A DNA stretch of 64,000 bases, from assembly GCA_015847255.1 (NCBI GenBank), contig JADLZK010008404.1, positions 1 to 64,000 of the forward strand. Direction: 5' to 3'. The notes beneath the pieces are model-generated. The model worked only from the letters and a program-made list of their open reading frames with translations. It searched no databases and was not told the DNA's origin. The DNA is from Hyparrhenia diplandra. Taxonomy: Eukaryota; Streptophyta; Magnoliopsida; Poales; Poaceae. Position numbers and translations under genes: made by a program. Shown piece after piece: positions 25,501-33,824 of this stretch (position 1 is its first letter; every line of letters starts with the position of its first letter).

Positions 25501-26755
25501 GGCTAAATCGATCCTTCTAAGACCGGTTAATATGCCAAGTATAGTCCAACTATTCATGTGCTTTTAGGAAATTCGGTTTCCCATCTACCTACATGGTAGT
25601 GATGCCAAAGAACTATAACCTTCGTGGCTAATTAAGGCTTCTTTGCGGATAAAAATAATACAAAATTTATTTTGATAGGCAATAGGCAATTTGTTTATAT
25701 GTGAAAACATATAAATCTAATTTATTCCATGAGAAGTTCACACATATTACTTCAAGTAATTGCAACTAAGAATATTAAACGTTTCATATTAGTCTTCAAG
25801 CTAACAAATTAACCATTAACCACTTAATTCAATGGGAATTAAAAATTTAATGCACCACCACCACTTCTATCAATACTTCGGGATATGAAATTCAAAGATA
25901 ACAAATAATAAGCACATGATTTAAATTCTTCTTCAAGAGAAACTTTATATGTTCCAAAAAATATACATTCTCGCATGTCTTAACTTCTATAGTTGACAAG
26001 CGGTAGCTTCATGCTTTATATTCAAGAGTTATGATATACCGTCACAAGCCTTCAAGGGGGTGTAACATATGCAAGCCACATATTCAAAATTATTGCAACT
26101 TAATAATATCCCTGGTTCATAAAGTTGTCTAAAAATTCCAACTCAATTTTCATTTGAGTAATTTCGATGGTAAATTCAAATACTTCAAGTATTTCATAGC
26201 TCTTTGATATTCTATACACAAGAGATATTTCTTCTAGAATATAGTTTGATAAAATTTTATTTATCATCTTGTCTTCTAGACATTTACAAAGCTTCAAGCT
26301 ATTGTTTATAGAGCGGCGTTAAGCATACAAGCTTCAAAATTCGACTTTCAATGCAATATGATAGTCTATAATCATAATTTGGGATTTTACTCATGCAATG
26401 AGTCCCACAATGCATTTGTTACTTCTATCGGCCATATACTCATTCTAGAGAGTAATTCGAAAATATATATACTGAGTTTACTACACTTCAATGGTAGCAA
26501 AATATCCTATATGGATTTAATAATGACCGTAACAAATACTTTTACTTTCGGAGTAATTTCGGGATATTGCTTCTTCTTTTAAGGCATACAAAATACCGTA
26601 ACTTGGACCATGTGCATATAATGTTAATTTACTTCATGTAATAGACAAGTAGTGAGGTGCAAAAAGGTAGTGGATGGTTACTCAAAATATTTTTAGAAAC
26701 ATCCTAGCATTTTTTAGGATTATGGTATATATAATTTTTTCGAATTTATACCAAG
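22530..26755. repeat. Array of short hairpins with a recurring TTCNN pentaloop
   Basis: Fifteen perfect stems of 5-7 bp enclose a 5-base TTCNN loop: 22,562-22,580 (stem 7, TTCGT), 22,655-22,669 (TTCAA), 22,973-22,987 (TTCAA), 23,110-23,124 (TTCTG), 23,132-23,146 (TTCAT), 23,227-23,241 (TTCAT), 23,361-23,375 (TTCAA), 23,500-23,516 (stem 6, TTCAT), 23,853-23,867 (TTCAT), 23,905-23,919 (TTCAT), 25,286-25,300 (TTCAA), 25,567-25,581 (TTCGG), 25,746-25,760 (TTCAA), 26,178-26,194 (stem 6, TTCAA), 26,542-26,556 (TTCGG). Stem-4 versions are at 23,483, 23,869, 25,359, 26,270 and 26,629. Longer stems with other loops include 22,735-22,756 (8 bp), 22,989-23,010 (8), 23,262-23,280 (7), 24,514-24,531 (7), 24,548-24,568 (7), 25,694-25,715 (9, loop GAAA), 25,824-25,842 (7) and 26,247-26,266 (7). 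Stem sequences differ from one another; loops do not. Confidence 0.85.
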
Positions 26756-26989
26756 CATTCATTCAACCCAAAAAATTTTAATGCTAGAAAACATAAATAT
26801 GAGCCTCTCAAAGGTGACAAGTCTAAGGTCCGCAAGATTTAGAGAACTCATATGCCTAAACCATGTCGCTATGATTAAAGGCATGATATATCTTCTGCTG
26901 GAAATACTCAAAAAACCTTAATCAATGCAATTCTAATTCGACCGAATAGTCTAGCCGCTCACCCTCACTTCAAGTTCAATTCATCGTGC

Positions 26990-28401
26990 GACATACAAGC
27001 AGCCAGCGAGTGGGTGGGTGATATCAAAGACGCGTTCAGGCATGTCTCAGTGCCAGTGAGGCCAGTGCGGGGCCAGTCCAGATGTGGGCATGGTTGCTAC
27101 GAGGCCGATGGTGCTACGGGGCCAGTGCGTTTAGACGCAGCGATGCCGGCGTGGGTTGCGGCATGCACAAGCTCACATCTGTTTTTCGAATTCTGGCAGC
27201 GAGATGCTTATAATCGGTTTGCATATGGGCGTCTCGACCAGCAATCACCTGTGGATGCGTTGAGGTGAGCAGCATCCTAGTAGGAGTAGTGCATAGATCA
27301 AGCGGTGGAGTTGGCAAGCGTGCGTGCTTGCGTGCAGGCGAGCGAGAAGGATTGTCGAGTCCATTGCTCATACGGGTACCGATTCCGGATCGCATACAGG
27401 CGGTGAGTCCGGGGTGCGTGAAACTTGCAAGCATTATATGAACCGCGTGCGCTCTCTTTTGCATGCTGGCAAAGATGTTTCAGTTTGTCACGGTCACTGA
27501 CAGGTAGGCATGCGAGCCAACAAAGTTGATCGGTAAAGCTGCGGGCTGTGAATAATGGCATTAATATCAGCGTACAGGCTAATATCTCTATTTCAGTTCG
27601 TACGACACAAACCTAGCAGATTAGAATCAGTTCAAGATAGATCTAATCTACTAGGAAAAAATATATATATATAAATCTGCTACATAGTGCCATCCCGTAT
27701 GTGTGTCTTTGCTATATCTTGCTGATGCACGCATGCAATCAGATCAATATGCGAATTTTTGATTAACCACCGACGTGACGACGGTAAACTCCAGGTTTTT
27801 TTTTTTATTCGCGTTTTTGTGCAGTACGTGCAAGTACATACATGTGTGCGTGGCCGCATGCTGCATACGGGCAGCAACTGCATGTTGCGCATATATTCGC
27901 GATGTGCACGAGAGCGACCGGCAAGGCCAACTGAGCCTGGCAGCAGGGAAGTCAGGTAGCCTGCTAGGGCTATCCTGATAAGCTATTGATCATGACGATG
28001 CAAAAAAAAATATCCGCTTACTATGTGTACTTCATGTACAAAACTACATGCACTGCATTTTCGGTAAAACCAAAATTGACCAGCTTCGTAACACAGACGA
28101 AAGCAATCTGCTAGATGTGTTTTTTTTTTTCTACCTTTGTTCTTGAATTCGAGGAAAAACGAAGGGTCGTCGCGATAGGACGATTCGGCTAGGCCGGGGG
28201 ACTGCCGGCGTGACGATGAGTCGATGCGGTCTGCAGATTTGTAGCGGCGTGAGGTACCGGATCCGTTCCGCTAACAACGCGTCGGGGATGTCGGCGTGGT
28301 CGGTAGTCGCGGCGAGACGGCGTCGACGCGTGCGTCGTTGCCGAAGATCGGCGGCGGCTTCAGCGGCGATGTCAACAAAGAGCTTGTCGTGGCCGATAAC
28401 G
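26990..28401 (-). other. 5' part of the hairpin-rich element, no recognised coding
   Basis: GC-balanced, unlike the AT-rich hairpin part. Next to the 5' LTR (about 28,150-28,400) a GC-rich segment reads on the minus strand as an Arg/Ala-rich stretch (DIAAEAAADLRQRRTRRRRL) with no recognised domain. It could be a gag start, a captured host fragment or noncoding. Confidence 0.4.
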
Positions 28402-28758
28402 TGTTGTGAAACTTGTCATCGGCCGGTTAGGACCTTCCCTCTCCGTCTCTCACAATCAATGTAGTGGATGAAAGTAGAACAAGTGGACACAAGATGTAGG
28501 GAGACTATTCTTTATTCATCCGAATCTTCGTTTATTACAATGGAGGATCTCCCACGTATATATAGTCCGAATAAGTCCTAGAGTATGGAAATCGCCCACA
28601 CAATAAACGGATTAGGATTAGGATTCCTCCTTCTCCTCTTTCTATATTCCGACCAAGACCAGGAGAGTTTTGGTAAGAGCCCACATACAAACGGACTAGG
28701 ATTAGGATTCATCCTTCTCCTTTCCTTCTAGGAAAGAGTAAAGGTGTGTTTTATAACG
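28402..28758 (-). repeat. 5' LTR (right copy) of the hairpin-rich element
   Basis: 357 bp, about 4 percent different from the left copy by eye. The terminal base toward 28,758 is G where the other LTR has A. Followed by GATGC (28,759-28,763). Confidence 0.9.
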
Positions 28759-29065
28759 GATGCAACTGTTTCTCCCACTAATGATGTATTAATATATAAT
28801 TAGTAAATATCAAGTGATATTAATGCATTTTATTGATAATTAAGACATGGTTAGATAAAATAAGTCTTTTAAAATTTTATTTGTACAAAATAAAAATTAT
28901 AATCATAATTTTTTAATATTTTTACACGTACTGAGGCAACCAAACGCCGCCCTCTCTAGCCCAGCTCTCGAATGTCATGGCAATCAAACAAAGGTCTAGC
29001 TGGAGGGAGCTTGTACAAGGAGATGCGGGCCAGGAAAACAGAGAAGAGAACCAAACGCCCCCATA

Positions 29066-29563
29066 GGGCCTATTTGGTTGGCGTATCAACTCAACCTCAA
29101 CCTTGGCTCGCATAGAAGGAGCCTGGCTCTCGGTAGCCAAGCCCAATGCATGCAAGTGTGGTCTTTGGTTGCCTGTTGTTTGTACCGCCAGTTTGTCCTG
29201 AGATCCTGTTTGGTTGTTCGCATTAGAATGAGTTGTATAAGACAAAAAAAATATATAAATAATCATTACCATGACATTTATTATGGGCAACTATTATCTT
29301 ATACCTTAGTTTATCTTGTTAAACCTCAATGTTAATCAAAATATGTTAATATCATTTAATATGTGCTAATAACGTTATTAGATGGTTAATTACCTCCACC
29401 ATGCGAGCCTGGCTCAGCCGGAACGGTCGATTCCTGAGAGCCTCGCTGAGGGGGAATCTTGCATGAGCTGAGCCTAGTTGAGCAAATACGCGAACCAAAC
29501 AGATGCATGTTTTTGCATCGGTAGAGCCTGGCTGAGGGCTCGTGCAGGCAACCAAACACCCCC
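29066..29563. mobile_element. Second MITE at the same ATA target
   Basis: The left terminus GGGCCTATTTGGTTGGC inversely matches the right end, which reads GCAGGCAACCAAACACCCCC. It is bounded by ATA at 29,063-29,065 (shared with the MITE to the left) and 29,564-29,566. No transposase is present. Probably the same superfamily as its neighbour. Confidence 0.65.
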
Positions 29564-29566
29564 ATA

Positions 29567-31060
29567 GTTAAGCTCTTGCATGTCACTATATTAGTGTTTT
29601 GGCATGGCTCTAGACCCCTAACTCTAGGGTAGAGCTGAGTGGAGCCAGCTAAACACCCTAACTCAAAAAATCAGCTCTGGAGTGGACCTCTAGTTCATTT
29701 TTGATGGAGTTATTGGAGCACATCTTTTCCAGCTTTGGAACTCTCTAAAATAGACCTAGATATGGAGTTGAAAGAAAATTACCCACCTTTGCCATCGATA
29801 ACACACTCCAACCGAGCGAACCGTTACTTTGTTATGTTTCTAACTGCCCCTCCCCTCTCCTCAACTCAACCCTAACCCCACATGGAGTCGGCGCCCCAAG
29901 GCTGCCGTTAGCCCTCGTGTGGACGCTACCTCCCCGGCCTCGCTTCGTAACCCTCGTGGCCATGGGAGTGCTACCTCCCTTGGAGCGTGAGGGACACGAC
30001 CTCCGTGACCATGCCCTCCGTAACACCGGCCCAATAAGGATGTGGCCCGCAACGTTATTTAGTGGCTAGTTTAGCAAGGGTGGAGTCAACTTATAAGCCT
30101 TTGTCTACAAACCATATCACCTTCGGGTTAACCCTTTTACCACGCGGGGCGAAAAGTGAGCGGGGTGGTATGTGGACACGGTGCGGCTTTGGAACGGGGT
30201 GTCACATGCCGGCTCTAGTCGGTCGAGGGTCTTTAACTTGTTAAGTGGTTACCGAAAGGCGTTAGGGGAAAAATGGGCGCGTGGATCTCCTGGCGGGATT
30301 GTAGAACCTCCCGCGGTATTCTCGGGTTGATCACACGGGCGACGGAAGATACCTAGCGGCCCTAGCATGTTAGATAAACCCGGGAAGGCGAAGGCGGGAA
30401 TTGAGTGCACCCTTGCCACGGCGCCGAAGATGTTGGACATGGGGTTCACACACATGGCTTGTGCGGCATGGCACCACCCACCGTGTGCCAAGATGGTCTT
30501 GGTTAAGTTGGCGCTCGCCGGGGACGTCGAGTCCTTTGAGGGTGTTTAGGCCACGCCAAGGGCCTTAGTACAAGACATATTTGACCCCTATTGGAGTCAA
30601 CTTATAAGCCTTTGTCTACAAACCATAGACCCGTGCTGTGGTCATGTGTACGCGTGCACGCCCTCGGAAGCCACCTTGGAAAGCGGGGTCATGTCATCGC
30701 GGCTCTAGTCGTCCGAGGTCTTTAATGGCGCCAACGGGGCGTTAGGGAAAAACAAATCCTGTTGGTCCGGGTTGTGCGGAAGATACCTATCCATGAGGTT
30801 GAAGGGAAAGGGTGAAAACACAATTTTATTTCACTCTCAAGGTTGAGTGCACCTTGCGATGTAAGTTTACGAGGCAACGTTTTTAGATTTAGGCTTGCTT
30901 GATTTGGTGAAAGTATAGGGTCCCTAATGCAAAGTGTTGTGTGCTATTTCTAGAGGTGATAGCCAAACACGTTTTAGATTTAGGCTTGCTTCAATTTCCC
31001 TAATGCAACTGTGCCAACTCTACTCTCGAGCTACATCCACATGAAGTTTTGGAGTGGAGC
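29567..31060. repeat. Repeat region with a degenerate tandem duplication of about 510 bp
   Basis: GGAGTCAACTTATAAGCC plus TTTGTCTACAAACCATA occurs at about 30,082 and about 30,592. A second shared phrase (GGCTCTAGTCGNCCGAGG-like, then TCTTTAA) follows each at about 30,210 and 30,700, so a unit of roughly 510 bp was duplicated and diverged. Outer parts carry GCTAAACACCC and CAAACAGGCCC ends suggestive of an old DNA transposon. No coding sequence is recognised. Confidence 0.5.
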
Positions 31061-31069
31061 AGCTCCACC

Positions 31070-31231
31070 CAGAGTTTGAGCCAATCCCAAACAGGCCCTT
31101 AGCAAGACTAAAGTATGTGTGCGACAAAATATTGCCCATCCCGACAAAATATAGCCTAGAGTTTGAGCCATCCCAAACAGGTCCTTAGTAAGACTAAAGT
31201 ATGTGTGTGACAAAATATTGCCCATCCCGAC
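31070..31231. repeat. Tandem duplication of about 81 bp
   Basis: AGAGTTTGAGCC...CCCAAACAGG through ACAAAATATTGCCCATCCCG appears twice in a row (about 31,070-31,152 and 31,155-31,231) with only a few differences. Confidence 0.8.
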
Positions 31232-31255
31232 AAAATATAGCAAGTACAGCCAGCT

Positions 31256-32271
31256 GAGCCATCTGGAATTCTGGATGGAAATCCCATTGCTTTCATCATT
31301 ATGCAGATAGCAACGTGCACAATTGTGTCATCATAAGCCTTAAAGAAGTCCAATAAAGATATTCAAAGGACCAGCCCAAACAGTCTCGTATGCTTCTAGA
31401 TTTTACAAATCCATATACTGATTTTTGTTTTTGTGTACCAATTTCAGTATAACCTTTTGCAATATGTTTGCTAAGGTTTTTGTAATGACCCAAACAGGAA
31501 TGCAATGCCTTTTGTTTGCCATATGGACATGGTCCTTTCCACTCCTATAACAGAACTGAACAGAATAGACCAACCCATTCTGCGAAGCGACAATTCTTTT
31601 AAGGCCAGACTAAACAACTCTTGGATCAGTAACAGGTTCAGGTGATAGAGAATTCTCTCAACAGTATAAGTCACAGGAGCATGGTCGTTGTACATCATAG
31701 GAAAACGATAGACTGTAGTATTAGGATACGCCATGCACCACTCTGCATTGCCCAAACAGCGATCAAGTCTTTCATAAGTTGAAACAGAGGAAAAACGTTT
31801 ATTAGTCCAAGTGTACGCACGCAGGCCCATTGTAACCAAGATCAATGAACCCGCATTGCTTAACATACGCACAGAAAGATCAAAACGATTCATATCAACA
31901 GAACTAGGGCCTAGCTTCTCATGAGCATGCATAATATCATTAAGATCTCCCATACATAACATAGGCATGTTACTGTTTTGCATCACAAAGTTCAGGACTT
32001 CTTGCCATATTACATTAGTGGTACGGTGGTGAGGGTCACCATAGATGCAAACTAAGCCATACTAGTGCTAGGTAGCTTTATTTATACACATAGCAAAGAT
32101 GTGGCGATGACTGTGATCAAAGATAGTTGTATCAACTTCATCATTCCACATAAGCCAAAGGCCACCTGATTGGCCACGAGAAGGAACAACATAAGCATCA
32201 TCAAGATTAAATTGGTTTTTAATGAAAGTTCTAGAAATAGTGGAATTGCGTGATTTAGAGACAAAATATAC
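31256..32271 (-). pseudogene. Broken L1-type LINE: endonuclease and reverse-transcriptase fragments
   Basis: Minus-strand fragments of an apurinic/apyrimidinic-like endonuclease: SGGLWLMWNDEVDT-type sequence at about 32,130-32,180, then PMLCMGDLNDIMHAHEKLG (about 31,910-31,960), AYTWTNKRFSSVSTYERLDR (about 31,765-31,820) and NDHAPV (about 31,670-31,690), the usual catalytic Asp-His block. After this the frame jumps to an RT-like piece with YGFVKSRSIRDCLGWSFEYL (about 31,355-31,412); the part between is deleted. No polymerase catalytic box remains. The fragment abuts the stop codon of the membrane-protein gene, so it may supply that gene's 3' UTR. Confidence 0.75.
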
Positions 32272-32734
32272 CTAAGCCGCCTTCGTAGAGTCAAATAGCC
32301 AGGAAAGGTGCGCCATGGTGGAACTGCGCCTGAGCCTCTGTTGGAGTGCCATGAAGCCGTCGATGAGAAACGCTGACAGTATGAAGCTGATCTTGAACAC
32401 CATCACCACCATGATCCTGTACAGCAGCAAGGGTATGGATGCGCGGGTGAACAGGGAGTAGATCAGGACCCACGGGAAGCCCACCGAGGTCAGGCTGAGC
32501 AGGACCATGAGGCAGAAACAGCTCCAGAGCTTCTTGAAGGCCAAGGTTGCCCTGTCTGTTGTCCGTCGTCAGCAATCGGGCCCATCTGAGGCGATCTGGG
32601 ATCCAGAACCTGTCCCACAGTTGTGCCACGAGAGAAGCCACCAGAAGTGCAAAGCAAGTCCGGAAAGTCTCGTATGGATTGTTGACGAAGTCGAAGTCGA
32701 AGTCGAAGTCCTCCGCTTCTGTCTCGTTGCCCAT
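32272..32734 (-). CDS. Predicted multi-pass membrane protein, frame broken by one base
   Basis: Start ATG at 32,734. The first part reads MGNETEAEDFDFDFDF, then VNNPYETFRTCFALLVASLV and DRFWIPDRLRWARLLTTDN. The second part, in another frame, reads LWSCFCLMVLLSLTSVGFPW, then YSLFTRASIPLLLYRIMVVM and VFKISFILSAFLIDGFMALQ, ending at a stop at 32,272. The parts join if one base in the GGG run (CCC on plus at 32,550-32,552) is extra; the product would be about 153 residues with an acidic N-terminus and three to four hydrophobic segments. A 5'-UTR intron is visible (minus donor AAAG|GTAGGT at 32,993/32,992; acceptor TTTCAG at 32,763). Family and function not recognised. The break is either a real pseudogenising mutation or an assembly error. 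Confidence 0.55.
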
Positions 32735-32992
32735 TCGTTCAAACGTCTTCTGGATTTATGACCTGAAATTACTGTTCGTTTCCCCAGCAAGCAACAAACA
32801 CCACAGCACAAGCTTGCTAGGAAAGTGAGTTCCGACCAATGGAGAAGCTGCCCTTGCACGTCGCCAAGCAATGTCCAAGAAAGCAAAAAAAAGATTGACG
32901 ACATTTAGCTAAAACTAATTCAGTCAGAACCAAAAATGAACCTTCAAGACTGCTGGGACTAAGATCTGAAGAAAAATCACCAAGCCACCTAC

Positions 32993-33260
32993 CTTTCTAA
33001 GAACTCCGAGTCCTGCGCGGCGCAACCGAGGTGTGGCAATGGGGTCCCTTGCTCGGCGGAGAACCTGAGGCGGCGGCGGCGGCGGCGGCGGGCTGGCCCC
33101 TGCAGCACTGGCGGCGCGGCCCCTCCTGGCCCCCGTAGCGGAACGTCGCGGTTGGATGGGCTGGCCGGGCAGCGACGCGGTTTGAGCGGGCGGCGGCGCG
33201 ATTTGGGACGGGAGTGACGGCCTGACAGTGACTGACGGGAGAAGAAGGGGATAAAGGGGC
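32993..33260 (-). promoter_or_regulatory. 5'-UTR exon and promoter side of the membrane-protein gene
   Basis: GC-rich minus-strand exon ending at the donor at 32,993; the upstream limit is a guess. The interval up to 33,437 is shared with the start of the NFD6-like gene on the plus strand, which makes this a compact divergent promoter. A 16-base T run lies near 33,345-33,360. Confidence 0.5.
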
Positions 33261-33436
33261 CACGGGAGAAGAAGGGAAATAAGTTAGTAAGGCCTTGAGG
33301 GGAATATGGACCGATTTTCATGGGCCTGAGGCCCATCACTGTATCTTTTTTTTTTTTTTTCCCTAAAAACCCTAAATCCACCTCGTCAATTCCGCAGTTC
33401 CGAATCCATTCCCTCCTCCGACGAAACCCTAGGGCT

Positions 33437-33824
33437 ATGGCTTGGCGCGGCGCCGCCTCCCGCTCCCTCGTCGCCGCCGTCCGTGGCCGCACCGCCTCGT
33501 CTTCCTCCTCCGCCGCGTCGCGCCTCCGCTCGGCGGATTCACTCCCCGCCTCCTCGCCGCGCCGCTCCGTCCCTGCCTTCGCCTTCGCGACCGCGAGGTA
33601 AATCGAGATGGTGCCCGACTCTTACCTAGGTCGGATCGGGGTGGGGATGCGGTCCTATGGGGGAGTAACATGGTGGTTCTGATCCGTGTAGGCCGTTGGC
33701 GGCGATGGCGGGGTCCCCGGCGGCGGTCGTGGTGAGGCTCACCGGGCACTCGGCGACGAGCGTGCGGGCGTGCTGTGAGCTCTCCCAGGGTACCCTCTTC
33801 TGCCGCACTTGTCAGGATCGCTAG
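33437..33824 (+). CDS. NFD6-like mitochondrial protein, two coding exons
   Basis: Coding exons 33,437-33,597 and 33,692-33,824 (97 residues). The donor GCGAG|GTAAAT and acceptor GTGTAG|G keep the frame. The N-terminus (MAWRGAASRSLVAAVRGRTA, then Ser/Arg-rich) is a typical cleavable mitochondrial presequence without acidic residues. The conserved C-terminal part (PLAAM..., TGHSATSVRACCELSQGTLF, then CRTCQDR) resembles plant NUCLEAR FUSION DEFECTIVE 6 proteins, in which a Leu-Ser-Gln-Gly end is characteristic. Arabidopsis NFD6 is a small mitochondrial protein needed for polar nuclear fusion in the female gametophyte; the biochemical role is unknown. Transcription is divergent from the membrane-protein gene. 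A second donor (CCCAGG|GTACCC at 33,788/33,789) could splice to 36,391 and shorten the C-terminus. Confidence 0.8.

Larger units (their letters stand above)
21978..28758 (-). mobile_element. Non-autonomous LTR retrotransposon with hairpin-filled interior, 6.8 kb
   Basis: LTRs at 21,978-22,331 and 28,402-28,758 begin TGTTGTGAAAC and end ACAACA (right copy ATAACG). GATGC flanks both sides (21,973-21,977 and 28,759-28,763). Orientation is minus: next to the left LTR the minus strand reads CAAGGGGGAG, a polypurine tract, so the left LTR is the 3' LTR. Beyond the right LTR the minus strand reads GTTATCGGCC, a weak primer-binding candidate. I find no gag, protease, RT, RNase H or integrase motif in about 6.1 kb of interior, and the longest minus-strand frame there is under 100 codons. 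It therefore resembles a LARD-type element mobilised by a partner. The LTRs differ at about 15 positions. Confidence 0.88.
21797..29062. mobile_element. MITE split by the hairpin-rich LTR element
   Basis: The left terminus GGGTGCGTTTGGTTC (21,797-21,811) is the inverted copy, 14 of 15 matches, of the right terminus at 29,048-29,062. ATA precedes (21,794-21,796) and follows (29,063-29,065). Without the inserted LTR element and one target duplication it is about 480 bp. Inverted repeats of this type plus a 3-bp duplication fit a PIF/Harbinger-Tourist-like MITE; the superfamily is inferred. Confidence 0.75.

Noticed and set aside
22530..26755. Hairpin array as a CRISPR array or tandem satellite
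   Set aside because: There is no repeated unit or fixed spacer length; stems differ and only the loop recurs, and the sequence is clearly a plant retrotransposon interior.
32989..33492. A 167-codon minus-strand frame upstream of the membrane-protein gene
   Set aside because: It crosses the promoter and first exon of the NFD6-like gene and is GC-driven; the minus-strand 5' UTR splice donor explains the transcribed part better.
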